Source: an uncultured Lachnospiraceae bacterium (lineage in GTDB: Bacteria; Bacillota; Clostridia; Lachnospirales; Lachnospiraceae). Taken from it: a DNA stretch of 64,000 bases. The position numbers were made by a program, and so were the translations under genes. Shown one piece after another: positions 17,585-26,309 of the stretch; the first letter of the stretch is position 1, and each line of letters starts with the position of its first letter. Below the pieces are notes generated by a model. The model was given only the letters and a program-made list of their open reading frames with translations. It had not been told where the DNA came from and searched no databases. The stretch spans positions 1-64,000 of the forward strand of contig CANSTU010000003.1 in NCBI GenBank assembly GCA_947650005.1. The letters are read 5' to 3'.

Positions 17585-18754
17585 TTACTCGATCACCACG
17601 TCCTGCTCATAATTTTCCCAAATCAGGCAGATCCAGGTCTTTCCGGGGCTCAACTCGATCGGATTCCCGTCTGCATCCACGTAGTAGGCCGGATCCGTAT
17701 CCGCATAACGGGACCATGTCCCTTCCGTCATCCCTCCCCGGGTGAATACCTGCACCTTCTTCTTGTTATCGCCATGGCATCCGAACGCCAGATAGTCATT
17801 ATCATCCCGGACTTCTCCATAACAGTACTGAAAAATCACATTCTCATAGGCAAGCTGTTCCCCCGTATTTTCATCGATCTGGGGACTGCCATACTGGAAT
17901 CGGTAGTATTTTCCATCTTTTTCATTATATTCAAACCGGGCTTCCACCCTGCTATAGCCGTTCGCTTTATCCGTTTCCTTACCACCGGGATAGAGCGTAA
18001 GAGCATCCTTCTTCTCGGGAATGTTCTGAGCAAAGGTGAACTTCGCTTTATGGGTATCATGATAGGTGGGACTATAGCCGAACTTATCTATATCCGCCAT
18101 CAGCCCTTTCACATCTACGTATACATTATGGGGCGCTTCCCTATCCGTGGAACGCAGGAAAGTGTCGGAAGCCGGACGGTCGATCCCTCCCACCGCGCCG
18201 CTGATATTGTCTACCCGATTGCTGTTCAAAAGCTCTCCCACATAGGGAGTCGCCTGCCCGAAATGGGCATAGATCGCATCGTATTCCAGCGCACAATACA
18301 CGAAATAGTCCCTGCTGCTGCGCACGTAACCGATTTTATCCATCGTCTCATAGTCCTCGAACAGGCCCATCAGACGGGTAATCCTCCCCTCCACCGGCGC
18401 CTCATAGACGATGGCCGCCTGCGCAATCCCAGCCTGAGGGCATCCCTCTTGTATATTATTGAACATCACTGCAAGAGGCCTCTTTTGCACCTGCTCCGGA
18501 TCCATCTTCTCACCGGTGAGAAAACTGGTCTTCCCGTCGTTTTCCACCAGGGCCCCATTCTCCTGATTCGTCTGTTCCGCCGTTTCGTTTGCCTCCGCCT
18601 GCTCTGCGGAACTCACCTGATCTTCCGAACCCAAAGGATGCGTCTCCTCAGGCTCCTTCCCCTTTCCGCCGCAGCCTGCGAAACAAATCAGGCCCAGTAC
18701 CAGTATACCGCACACCGCCTTTTGCAATACACCGGCCTTCTGTATCTTTATCAT
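17585..18754 (-). CDS. DUF3048 family lipoprotein
   Basis: A membrane-anchored lipoprotein of 389 residues: signal helix then lipobox CFAGC with Cys28, an acidic Glu/Gln-rich linker to about residue 75, then two DUF3048 domains (KRPLAVMFNNI near 92; YGEVRDDNDYLAFGC near 315). It is related to Bacillus YerB, whose role is unclear. The domain motif KIGYVRSSRDYFV is intact. The leader carries a decayed CTAAAGCGGATGAAGGAG, reminiscent of the hairpin-SD module but without a stem. It is probably in one transcript with cobS. Confidence 0.85.
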   Translation of the reverse strand: MIKIQKAGVLQKAVCGILVLGLICFAGCGGKGKEPEETHPLGSEDQVSSAEQAEANETAEQTNQENGALVENDGKTSFLTGEKMDPEQVQKRPLAVMFNNIQEGCPQAGIAQAAIVYEAPVEGRITRLMGLFEDYETMDKIGYVRSSRDYFVYCALEYDAIYAHFGQATPYVGELLNSNRVDNISGAVGGIDRPASDTFLRSTDREAPHNVYVDVKGLMADIDKFGYSPTYHDTHKAKFTFAQNIPEKKDALTLYPGGKETDKANGYSRVEARFEYNEKDGKYYRFQYGSPQIDENTGEQLAYENVIFQYCYGEVRDDNDYLAFGCHGDNKKKVQVFTRGGMTEGTWSRYADTDPAYYVDADGNPIELSPGKTWICLIWENYEQDVVIE

Positions 18755-18927
18755 AAGTACTCTCCTTCATCCGCTTTAGTAAATTCCTACCCAAACGTCA
18801 TATCCTTGCATAAAGTCTATGATATTGTAACCCTCAGCCGGAAATAAGTCCAGCCTTTTCTAAAAATCTTAAGGACTCGTAAGGAAAATCCGCAACAGTC
18901 CCGGCTTGTCTGAACTATTACGCATAT

Positions 18928-18982
18928 CCGGCATGGCCCGAACCGGTATAAGCACATTGAACGGCTGGCTTCCCTCCGAGCC
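18928..18982. repeat. Possible half-relic of the long hairpin element
   Basis: The segment starting CCGGCATGGCC resembles the right arm of copy 1 (12.64-12.69 kb), sharing CGGCATGGCC, GAACCGG and AAGCACA in order, with small gaps. I see no matching left arm. It lies just past the flippase stop at 19000, a position like that of copies 1 and 3 relative to their genes. Confidence 0.4.
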
Positions 18983-18999
18983 ATGATGGGGTGAAAAAA

Positions 19000-20631
19000 C
19001 TATGGAAGCAAATGGCATTTCTTTGCTGTCCGAACGAAAAACGCCCCCTTTGGAAACGCCCGCAGTTCCTTTTCGTCCACAGCTCCCATTTTGATCACCA
19101 ACACGAAATACACTAACACGGCAACTAGCAGAGCCGCCGCCAGGCACACCACATTTACCGGAAGAAGCCGGTACAACCCATGGTAGGATCCAAATGCCGC
19201 TCCTCCCATGATTACAGACGCCCAGAAGGGAATACACCAAGTTCTGATGATCTCCTGTCTGTATCCCAGCTCCCGTCTTACCGAGTACCCGTTTAAAATA
19301 CACATCAGCAGAGCGTACAATACCGTGGCTGCCACCATGGCATAAAGCCCCAGCTGCGTATACAATAACAGCGGAACCAACACTGCGGTTTGAATTAACA
19401 ACGCCACGGCCGCATTGATCACCGGAAGATTCACCTTCCCGATTCCCTGAAGCACGCCGTTGGAAATCGTAGAAAGCCCGTAAAACACCACGCTGGCCGC
19501 AAGACCGGCCAACAGGCCGGATACCGTGTCCACCGACGCCTTCTGTGGATATAGCAACAGTACCACCGGCTTTCCCAACACCACCAACCCCATGGCCGAA
19601 GGAATGGAAATCAGCATGGTAGTTTTGATAGCGGTCCCAATTTTTTGGTTTGTTTCCCTGATATCCCTTCTGGCATAGCTTTTGGCCACGCCAGGGATAA
19701 TCGCCGTGGACATGGCGGAAGCCAAGGCAATCGGGATATTCACGATCTGCTTCGCCTTTCCGGAGAGAAGCCCGTACTGAGTATAAGCCTCCGCCTCCGA
19801 CATGCCCTTTATATATTCCATAATCCTTGTATAAATGGTCTGATTCAATGAGGTGTTGCAATTATAAATGAAGGTACTCAAAATGATGGGAGTCACCATG
19901 GTAATAATGATCTGATAGACCTCTCCATCCGACAGGCGTTTGCTTTTCCGATCCTTCCTGATCTGTCCATTGATAAATTTTCTATTCAAAAGCATCACAA
20001 ATATCATGAAAACCAAAGCGATGATCACGCCGGATCCCGTACCGATGGCGCTCCCTGCTGCGCCATATACCGCCTGCGTGGTATCATCCATCCCTGCCAC
20101 GGCCTTCATCAGCAGGAACGCCGCTAAGATGCTGACGGCTGCATTCAGGATCTGTTCCAGAATCTGTGAAAAGGAAGTGGGCAACATCGTTCCATGGGCC
20201 TGACAATAGCCCCGCAACACTCCCAGCAGACCAGAAAAGAAAATCGTCGGCGCGAAAATCCGCAGAACAGGAACCGAATTCCCTCCCACGAGGATCCCTG
20301 CTCCAAAGAAAGTAAGAAGGCTGGCCGCTCCGCCCACCACAACCACATAGACCAGGGCGCAACGGAAAATCCGCTGGGCATTCCTATATTCACGCAGCGC
20401 CAGCCGCTGGGCAATGACCTTGGAGATGGCAGAAGGAATGCTGTAGGAGGACACCAGCAGGATGATCGTATAAATCTCATATGCGGAAGAATAATATCCG
20501 TTCCCCTCATCCCCGATCACATGAGCCAGCGGGCTTCTGTACAATATCCCTATGATCTTGCAGATGATCCCCGCGGCCGCCAGGATACCGGCCTGCATGA
20601 CGAAACCATTCCCTTTTTTCTGTTTGGACAT
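19000..20631 (-). CDS. SpoVB/MurJ-like polysaccharide flippase
   Basis: A MOP-superfamily membrane transporter of 543 residues with about 14 helices, likely moving a lipid-linked glycan across the membrane. The start MSKQKKGNGFVMQAGILAAAGIICK and the segment LYRSPLAHVIGDEGNGYYSSAYEIY are typical of the SpoVB/YtgP group in Firmicutes. ATG 20631 is preferred over the ATG 12 bases upstream because GGAGG lies just before it. The O-acetylation pair is encoded directly upstream (AlgJ-like stop at 20670), so the three genes probably act on the same envelope polymer. Confidence 0.85.
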   Translation of the reverse strand: MSKQKKGNGFVMQAGILAAAGIICKIIGILYRSPLAHVIGDEGNGYYSSAYEIYTIILLVSSYSIPSAISKVIAQRLALREYRNAQRIFRCALVYVVVVGGAASLLTFFGAGILVGGNSVPVLRIFAPTIFFSGLLGVLRGYCQAHGTMLPTSFSQILEQILNAAVSILAAFLLMKAVAGMDDTTQAVYGAAGSAIGTGSGVIIALVFMIFVMLLNRKFINGQIRKDRKSKRLSDGEVYQIIITMVTPIILSTFIYNCNTSLNQTIYTRIMEYIKGMSEAEAYTQYGLLSGKAKQIVNIPIALASAMSTAIIPGVAKSYARRDIRETNQKIGTAIKTTMLISIPSAMGLVVLGKPVVLLLYPQKASVDTVSGLLAGLAASVVFYGLSTISNGVLQGIGKVNLPVINAAVALLIQTAVLVPLLLYTQLGLYAMVAATVLYALLMCILNGYSVRRELGYRQEIIRTWCIPFWASVIMGGAAFGSYHGLYRLLPVNVVCLAAALLVAVLVYFVLVIKMGAVDEKELRAFPKGAFFVRTAKKCHLLP

Positions 20632-20669
20632 ATCATCCTCCATACCATCTCCGGCAGCCCAACTGTTGT

Positions 20670-21842
20670 CTATTCTCCTAAATCCTCCGAAAGCCGGAAG
20701 GAAAGCAGATAATTGAGCCGCCGCTCCACCAGTTCAAAGACGAAGATGTCAGGCTGTTCCCTTTCTATCATAGACGGTTCAAAGCATCCGTTCCAATGAG
20801 GCATATAGGTGTAAGAAAACTGAGAGGCCAATACGGACGCCATCCCCCACGCAAAGCTGTCCCTCACCAGGAAAAGCCTACGGCCGTCCGGCGCCTGTGA
20901 TTGGTAGATCAGCTCCGTGGCATCCTCCAGCTTCAGGGAGACGCGGCCGTTTTCCGGATATCCGGAAACGTTATACGACACATCCGCAGGCCTATTCTTC
21001 TCATAGTAGCCTTTCAGATTCATCATTCCCGCTAAGTCGTAGGGCGAAAAGGCATCCTGCTCTATGGAAAGTTCCTCCACCTCCGGAATCGAAATTCCCA
21101 GCTCCTTTAGCAGCGCTCTTGCCCCAATATATGCGCCCAGGCTATTCCAGTGGGTGTCATAATGCCAATAAAGATCAAACTGCTCCTTATAGGCCATCAG
21201 TTCCTCCTGAGGGTAACAAATCCTGATTCCCGCTTCCTGCAGACAATCGACCACCTGCTGCGCCCTAGTGGTCTCCCCCCGCTTCTTCACATAATCCGGC
21301 AGATATTCCGAATATATCGTTTCTTTGTTTGAGGGAATCATAAGGACAAATTCGATTCCCCGCGCATCCAGATAGTCCCGGGTGGCCACCATATTATCCC
21401 TGATCTGCTCTAGCTCCTGTGTGCTGTAGAGATTCGTTCCCTTATAATCTTCCACGCTTCCCTCATCCGTATAAAACAGCCAGTCTTTTTTTCCCAACAT
21501 CACGGTATCCGCTGCTGCATCTTTAAACAGATTCACACTGGCCAGGCTGCCCAGCTCTATTAACTGGCTTCGAAAGGGCAGATGGTCGTTATAATAGCTG
21601 GTATAAAGGCCAGGATATGCCTTCAGGTTATTCCAGACCTCCCTCACGCAATCTCTGAAGGCAAGGTTTCCATCCAAATAAGCCTGCACGCTCGCCTTCC
21701 CAAACGAAGGGTGCTGCGCCATTTGACGGTTTTCCGTATTTTCCACATCCAGCCGCTCTCCTGCCAGCCGATATGCAGGCAGAGGAGCGAGAATCACAAG
21801 TGCGAAACAGATCAGCCACGCTGCCGCTCTTTTTTTTGTCAT
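20670..21842 (-). CDS. AlgJ/AlgX-like SGNH O-acetyltransferase subunit
   Basis: A 390-residue protein with one N-terminal membrane anchor (about 7-25) and an external SGNH-like domain. The DxH pair sits in WHYDTHWNSLGAY (Asp229, His231) and the Ser in VRDSF. AlgJ/AlgX-type proteins accept acetyl groups exported by an MBOAT partner and transfer them to a polysaccharide. The MBOAT gene lies directly upstream. The frame extends to 21884 only through the leader hairpin; ATG 21842 is behind GGAGG. Confidence 0.85.
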   Translation of the reverse strand: MTKKRAAAWLICFALVILAPLPAYRLAGERLDVENTENRQMAQHPSFGKASVQAYLDGNLAFRDCVREVWNNLKAYPGLYTSYYNDHLPFRSQLIELGSLASVNLFKDAAADTVMLGKKDWLFYTDEGSVEDYKGTNLYSTQELEQIRDNMVATRDYLDARGIEFVLMIPSNKETIYSEYLPDYVKKRGETTRAQQVVDCLQEAGIRICYPQEELMAYKEQFDLYWHYDTHWNSLGAYIGARALLKELGISIPEVEELSIEQDAFSPYDLAGMMNLKGYYEKNRPADVSYNVSGYPENGRVSLKLEDATELIYQSQAPDGRRLFLVRDSFAWGMASVLASQFSYTYMPHWNGCFEPSMIEREQPDIFVFELVERRLNYLLSFRLSEDLGE

Positions 21843-21848
21843 AGGAAA

Positions 21849-21872
21849 CCTCCATGCCGCCCTTCCTGCGGC
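21849..21872 (-). promoter_or_regulatory. Hairpin-SD leader module of the AlgJ-like gene
   Basis: GCCGC/GCGGC stem with a 7-base loop (21856-21872), then ATGGAGG and ATG 21842. The stem has the same bases as the GH3 copy but a different loop. Confidence 0.65.
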
Positions 21873-21920
21873 GCTATCATTCATAAATAGCCTGTATCAA
21901 AACGGCAAAAAAAGCTGGAA

Positions 21921-23342
21921 TCAGAAATTCATGTACAAAAAGGCGCTATAGGTGCTGCTCACCATCATCACGATACTGCCACACAGGAGCAACATGCACC
22001 AGGCCAGCTCCACAGCGCTGCCTTTCCATCCGGAAAGCGGCGGAAATTTAACGGACAGCTTCTCCCCTGCCCTCTGAATCAATCCGCAGCCCAGTATGGC
22101 GCACAGACAGGCAAAAAAAGCCTGATTGGGCACGAGCTCCTGCACCGCATACCCGGAATAGGAATATTTCCAAGGAAGGAACATCCGGCCCAAATATCTC
22201 ACAGACAGTCCCATATTTCCCACTCGGAAGAACAACCATCCCACTCCTACCACCAGAACGGTATAGACGTACTTTATCACCTTTGTTTTTTCCAAAAACT
22301 TCCCCAGGCCCATCCGTTCCAGAATCTGGAAAAACCCGTGGAATAACCCCCAACAGATGAAATCCCAGCTCGCTCCATGCCACAGGCCGGTGGCCATATA
22401 TACAATGAAAATATTCCGATAGGTGTAAAGCGCGCCTTTTCTGCTGCCCCCCAACGGGAAATACAAATATTCCCGAAACCAGGCCGTCAGGGACATATGC
22501 CACCGCCTCCAAAAATCCGTAATGGAGGAAGCCATATACGGATAATTGAAGTTTTCTGCCAGGTCAAAACCGAACATCTTTCCCAGCCCCACAGCCATGT
22601 CGGAATAACCGGAGAAATCATAGTAAAGCTGGAGGGAATAGAAAAGAACCGCGATCCATATAAAAATGAAGCTCACGTTTCCCAACTCTAACCCGTAGAG
22701 CCGATCCACGCATTCCCCCAGTACATCCGCGATCAGCACCTTCTTAGCCAGCCCATAAATGAAACGCCGGATTCCCGCGCTGATTTTTTCCAGGCTCTGC
22801 ACCCGGTCCTTTAGCTGATGGGAAAAATCCCGATACCGCTCTATGGGGCCCTGCGTCAGCTTAGGGAAAAAGGCAAAATATAAGGCCATATGCAATATAT
22901 TTTTCTGAGCCGCGCACTTTCCCCGATACAAGTCAACCAGGTAGGTTACGGCCTGGAAGGTAAAAAAAGAAATCCCAAGCGGCAGGGCAATTTCCCGCAT
23001 CTCGAGCAATTCCCCGCCAAACGCTTTATTTATAGTATTCACAAAGAAATTGAAATATTTATAATAACCGAGAATTCCGAGATTTGCCACCACGCCAACG
23101 GCCAAGAGCACACGGCCAAAAGCCGTGCCCTGTCTGCCGCAAATCGCAAGGCCCAGAAAGAAGTTGATCAGAATAGAAACCATCAGGAGCCATAGATAAT
23201 CCGGCTGCCCCCAGGCATAAAACAGCAGACCTGCCACTAGCAGAAGCAGGTTCTGGATTCTTTTGCTTTTCCACGCCGCCTTATCCAATATAAATACAAT
23301 GGGCAGAAATACCCAGATAAAGATCATTGAACTGAAAACCAT
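21921..23342 (-). CDS. MBOAT family O-acyltransferase, AlgI-like
   Basis: A 473-residue membrane enzyme with about ten helices that passes acyl groups from the cytosol to an external acceptor. It has the AlgI/DltB signatures YDFSGYSDMAVGLGKMFG, NFNYPY and WRRWHMSLTAWFREYLY, plus the catalytic histidine motif GLWHGASW. Its partner AlgJ-like protein follows 78 bases downstream. ATG 23342 is set by GGGAG; the ATG 12 bases further up lies in the leader. No dlt genes are present, so polysaccharide rather than teichoic acid D-alanylation is the likelier role. Confidence 0.88.
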   Translation of the reverse strand: MVFSSMIFIWVFLPIVFILDKAAWKSKRIQNLLLLVAGLLFYAWGQPDYLWLLMVSILINFFLGLAICGRQGTAFGRVLLAVGVVANLGILGYYKYFNFFVNTINKAFGGELLEMREIALPLGISFFTFQAVTYLVDLYRGKCAAQKNILHMALYFAFFPKLTQGPIERYRDFSHQLKDRVQSLEKISAGIRRFIYGLAKKVLIADVLGECVDRLYGLELGNVSFIFIWIAVLFYSLQLYYDFSGYSDMAVGLGKMFGFDLAENFNYPYMASSITDFWRRWHMSLTAWFREYLYFPLGGSRKGALYTYRNIFIVYMATGLWHGASWDFICWGLFHGFFQILERMGLGKFLEKTKVIKYVYTVLVVGVGWLFFRVGNMGLSVRYLGRMFLPWKYSYSGYAVQELVPNQAFFACLCAILGCGLIQRAGEKLSVKFPPLSGWKGSAVELAWCMLLLCGSIVMMVSSTYSAFLYMNF

Positions 23343-23345
23343 TTT

Positions 23346-23530
23346 TGCTCCCATCTGCGCGCAAAGCACACACGCAAATCGGGGATAATGAAAATGCCAT
23401 TTTCCAACATTCCCCATCTGCGCGCAGACCAGGATCTGGAAAATTTAATTTCCAATCTCATTCCCCCGCATATCGCAGGCTGAGCCTGCGATACTACCAC
23501 CAATAAAGAGTTCAAAACGAAATTTCGAAC
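23346..23530 (-). repeat. Array of three hairpin-SD leader units before the MBOAT gene
   Basis: The proximal unit (23346-23376) ends in AGATGGGAGCAAAA-ATG. The middle unit (about 23404-23420) has TGCGCGCAGATGGGG. The distal unit has an 8 bp stem TCGCAGGC/GCCTGCGA (23473-23491) followed by TATGCGGGGG. AT-rich hairpins of GGAAAATT type separate them. The distal unit is a homologue of the one at 39051-39120. Confidence 0.65.
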
Positions 23531-23758
23531 TTAACCCACTGTATACCACAGGCCATACCTGCAAAACCGCTTTCATTACACTCCGCTGCGAATCAGCATC
23601 TTATTTTGAAAGATGTTTTTCTTATTATAAACGCTAACGAAGAATTTTCCAACCCCCATTCTGGAGCCGGACAACCTATAAAAGCCTTTCGCGTAAAAGT
23701 TCAGGTACAGATGGCAGGTTATGTTACGCTATCGGTGTTGGGGAAAGACAGGGCGCGG

Positions 23759-25273
23759 TTAATTACTTTTGCAGATTCCGTCGATCCAGGCGAATAGTTC
23801 CTCCAAATCATAATCGCCGCTGTGGGGGAGCCCCCAGGGCAGGGAAAAGTCCACATCATATCCCCCGTTTTGCAGCACAGTGGCCAGGATCACGGGAATA
23901 GCCAGGGAAGTATCCCGGTCAAAGGCTCCATGGCGGATACGCCAATGTGGTGCAGCATCCGACTTTTTGATTTGGGAAAGGGGATTCAGCATACTTACGA
24001 TTTCTTCCTCCGCCATTTTCCCATCCGCTTCGCTGTTTTTCAAGGAAAAGTCAGTAAAATGTCTTGCAAAAATGGTCCGGTTGCCGAATTCCTCATTTTC
24101 CGGGCTGCTTAAATCCAATGCGTCAAAGGCGGGGACGGGCTTCATGCGGGTGATCGTGTGCACGAAATCCTCCCAGTCCAGCCCCGTTATCCGTCCGCCC
24201 TCTATCCGCAGGCAGGAAAGTTTCTCCACTTCGCTACCCTGTACGGCAAGGGCACGGAAGCGTCCGGCCAGGTCATGGGTATCCAATTCTTTTTGTGCAG
24301 ACTGTATCAGCATCCTGCGGATATATTCCAGGAAACTGCCTTTTCCCTTTTCATCCAACGTCAGGGCGTTTCCTTCTTCATCCTCCAGTCCCAGGCTGTT
24401 CACATAACCTGGAAAGATCTCCTTTAACTCTGCGGACAGGCCAATCTGCTTTTCCGTCAATCGACCAGCCGCCACTGTTTCTCTGATTACGCCGCCTTCC
24501 CTGGTGAAGGCTCTGTTATGGAATTCTTCGCAACCGTTAAAAAGCCATTCATAGGCCGCATCTGCATGTTCCAGGTTGTGGATCGGGCAATAGCAGCTGG
24601 CCGCAAAAATATCGTCCCGCTCCGAGGCTGCACCGATGGATTCCAGATAGGGAAGATAATCTTTGCTGTTTCCGGATGCGCCCGCCAGAGCCGAAAGGGC
24701 TCCTCCCGCGCTCGTTCCGTTAGTAACGATCCGTTCCACATCTCCCGGAACGAGTCCTCTGTTATGGCGCAGATAACGCACCACCGCCTTCATATCCACG
24801 ATCAGGGCAGGGGCCCTGCCCACATAGCCTTCCACTTTCCCGCTCTCTTGGCTCTTTGATGCAAGGCTTTCATCCGCGGGTTCCACCACGCTTCCCTCAA
24901 AAAATTCCTTGCTCCCTGTCCCGCTGGTCCTACCTCGGATACCCGCACAGGCCACCACATAGCCGTGTTCAATCGCCGCAAATACCGCATTGATCCTTCC
25001 TCTATGATTCCGTCCCGGCGCATCTGCGGGGCCGGGCATATAGCCTCCTACCGTATTGGGTGCAAAGATGGGCGCTGTGGAAAGGGTATAGCCGTTTATC
25101 GTTTCGCCTCGATAATAAGCCTCCGGCACAAACAGATTCAGTTTTTGAATGGGATCCACCGGCCTTTCGCAATAGTCGATCCCCTCATAGGCCCGGTAAG
25201 TAATGCTTCGCCCGTCCAAGACACAATTTTTTATTTCATAGGCCTGTACATCAAAACACAGCTTTTCACTCAT
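23759..25273 (-). CDS. tanB: Subtype B tannase (tannin acyl hydrolase)
   Basis: Hydrolyses galloyl ester bonds, releasing gallate. The 504-residue protein matches Lactiplantibacillus plantarum tannase along its length: [45 protein letters not shown] and nucleophile Ser188 in [19 protein letters not shown]. The acid/base pair is Asp452 (FDRDTSLA) and His484 (PHSGDYD), with the same 32-residue spacing as in the known enzyme. No signal peptide, so substrates must be imported. Its ATG overlaps the lpdD stop by 8 bases, making it the last gene of the lpdC-lpdB-lpdD-tanB operon. Confidence 0.93.
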   Translation of the reverse strand: MSEKLCFDVQAYEIKNCVLDGRSITYRAYEGIDYCERPVDPIQKLNLFVPEAYYRGETINGYTLSTAPIFAPNTVGGYMPGPADAPGRNHRGRINAVFAAIEHGYVVACAGIRGRTSGTGSKEFFEGSVVEPADESLASKSQESGKVEGYVGRAPALIVDMKAVVRYLRHNRGLVPGDVERIVTNGTSAGGALSALAGASGNSKDYLPYLESIGAASERDDIFAASCYCPIHNLEHADAAYEWLFNGCEEFHNRAFTREGGVIRETVAAGRLTEKQIGLSAELKEIFPGYVNSLGLEDEEGNALTLDEKGKGSFLEYIRRMLIQSAQKELDTHDLAGRFRALAVQGSEVEKLSCLRIEGGRITGLDWEDFVHTITRMKPVPAFDALDLSSPENEEFGNRTIFARHFTDFSLKNSEADGKMAEEEIVSMLNPLSQIKKSDAAPHWRIRHGAFDRDTSLAIPVILATVLQNGGYDVDFSLPWGLPHSGDYDLEELFAWIDGICKSN

Positions 25274-25670
25274 TTTCTCTTTCCCATCCTTCCCTTTCCT
25301 GTTTTAGTCTATCGATCAATTCCTCCGAACATGCCCAGAAATTTTCTTCCAGGATCCGCAGCTCCTCCTGTGTTGCCTTATCGATATGGATTCCCACCGT
25401 CACAGCCGCTTGGCAATGCAGACGGGCGGATGCCCCTTTGGCGCATTTTACAGCCAAGCAGTCGTCCCGATGAGTAAAAACCGTAATCGTACTCACCGTC
25501 GCGGAGCGCCGCAGGGGCTCATACATGCCAACGGAAACAGCGCCCACATGGGGGCAGCTGCCTCCTGCAAAGATGAGCGCCACATCCTTCCCGCAATGCA
25601 CTGCAGTTCCCAATATCTCATATCTTTCTTCTCCCCAGCGGGCGCAAAGCACTTCCCCGTTTTCTTCCAT
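25266..25670 (-). CDS. lpdD: LpdD-like prenylated-FMN chaperone
   Basis: A 134-residue protein with the LpdD motif [13 protein letters not shown] and the C-terminal [10 protein letters not shown]. In L. plantarum the LpdD protein accompanies gallate decarboxylase, and the family is regarded as a prenylated-flavin chaperone for UbiD-type enzymes. The frame is open to 25730, but ATG 25670 behind GGAG fits both spacing and family length. It sits 10 bases after lpdB and overlaps tanB. Confidence 0.85.
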   Translation of the reverse strand: MEENGEVLCARWGEERYEILGTAVHCGKDVALIFAGGSCPHVGAVSVGMYEPLRRSATVSTITVFTHRDDCLAVKCAKGASARLHCQAAVTVGIHIDKATQEELRILEENFWACSEELIDRLKQEREGWERENE

Positions 25671-25680
25671 ACCGTCTCCT

Positions 25681-26265
25681 CTATTGCCCCTCGGAGCGCG
25701 CATTTCCCTTCCAAGGCCGGAATCTGTCATATGACATATTATACTGCATCAATATTTTTCCTACAATATGATGAAGATGATCCTCCACCGTCTCCTGCCC
25801 GCCATAAAAGCTGAGCATGGGCGGCACGATGCTGCATCCCAGCTGTGCCGCGGCATACAGATTCTTCAGATGCAGCCTGCTAAGGGGCATTTCCCGGGGG
25901 CAGAGAATCACCTTTCTCCCCTCCTTCAGGCATACATCCACCGCTCGCAACAGAAGATTATCCGTATAGCCCGTGACAATTCCTGCCAACGTCTTCATAC
26001 TGCACGGGGCCACGATCATCCCCTCCGTAAGGAAAGAACCGCTGGCAATCTCCGCCGACATATCCTGCGGCTCATATAAGACATCGGCCAGCCCCGCCAA
26101 TTCCTGCAGGGACAGTCTCGTTTCCAGTTCCCAAGTCAGCCGAGCCGCATCGGATAGGACGAGATGCAGCCTTCGTCCCTGTTCCCGAATAGCCTTTGCC
26201 AGATAATAACTCAGGATCACACCGGATGCGCCGCTAACTCCCAGGATTATATCCTTTTCTTTCAC
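25681..26265 (-). CDS. lpdB: UbiX-type flavin prenyltransferase, gallate decarboxylase subunit B
   Basis: Makes the prenylated FMN used by its UbiD partner. The 194-residue protein has the UbiX Rossmann motif GVSGASGVILSYYLAK, the phosphate-binding SGSFLTEGMIVAPCSMKTLAGI and CPREMPLSRLHLKN. Order and motifs match LpdB of tannin-degrading lactobacilli. It starts at GTG 26265 behind GGGAG; the ATG 12 bases upstream lies in the leader module. It follows lpdC by 44 bases. Confidence 0.92.
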   Translation of the reverse strand: MKEKDIILGVSGASGVILSYYLAKAIREQGRRLHLVLSDAARLTWELETRLSLQELAGLADVLYEPQDMSAEIASGSFLTEGMIVAPCSMKTLAGIVTGYTDNLLLRAVDVCLKEGRKVILCPREMPLSRLHLKNLYAAAQLGCSIVPPMLSFYGGQETVEDHLHHIVGKILMQYNMSYDRFRPWKGNARSEGQ

Positions 26266-26271
26266 GCAAAC

Positions 26272-26295
26272 TCCCATCTGCCCGCTTTAGCGGGC
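26272..26295 (-). promoter_or_regulatory. Hairpin-SD leader module of lpdB
   Basis: A perfect 6 bp stem GCCCGC/GCGGGC with loop TTTA (26280-26295), then AGATGGGAG and GTG 26265. It is intercistronic, 15 bases past the lpdC stop codon, which shows the module also acts inside operons. Confidence 0.75.
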
Positions 26296-26309
26296 AATCA
26301 AAATGAGCC

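Noticed and set aside
18869..19861. A 330-codon open frame on the minus strand
   Set aside because: It lies within the flippase gene in another frame; its glycine-rich translation has no family features and no ribosome site.
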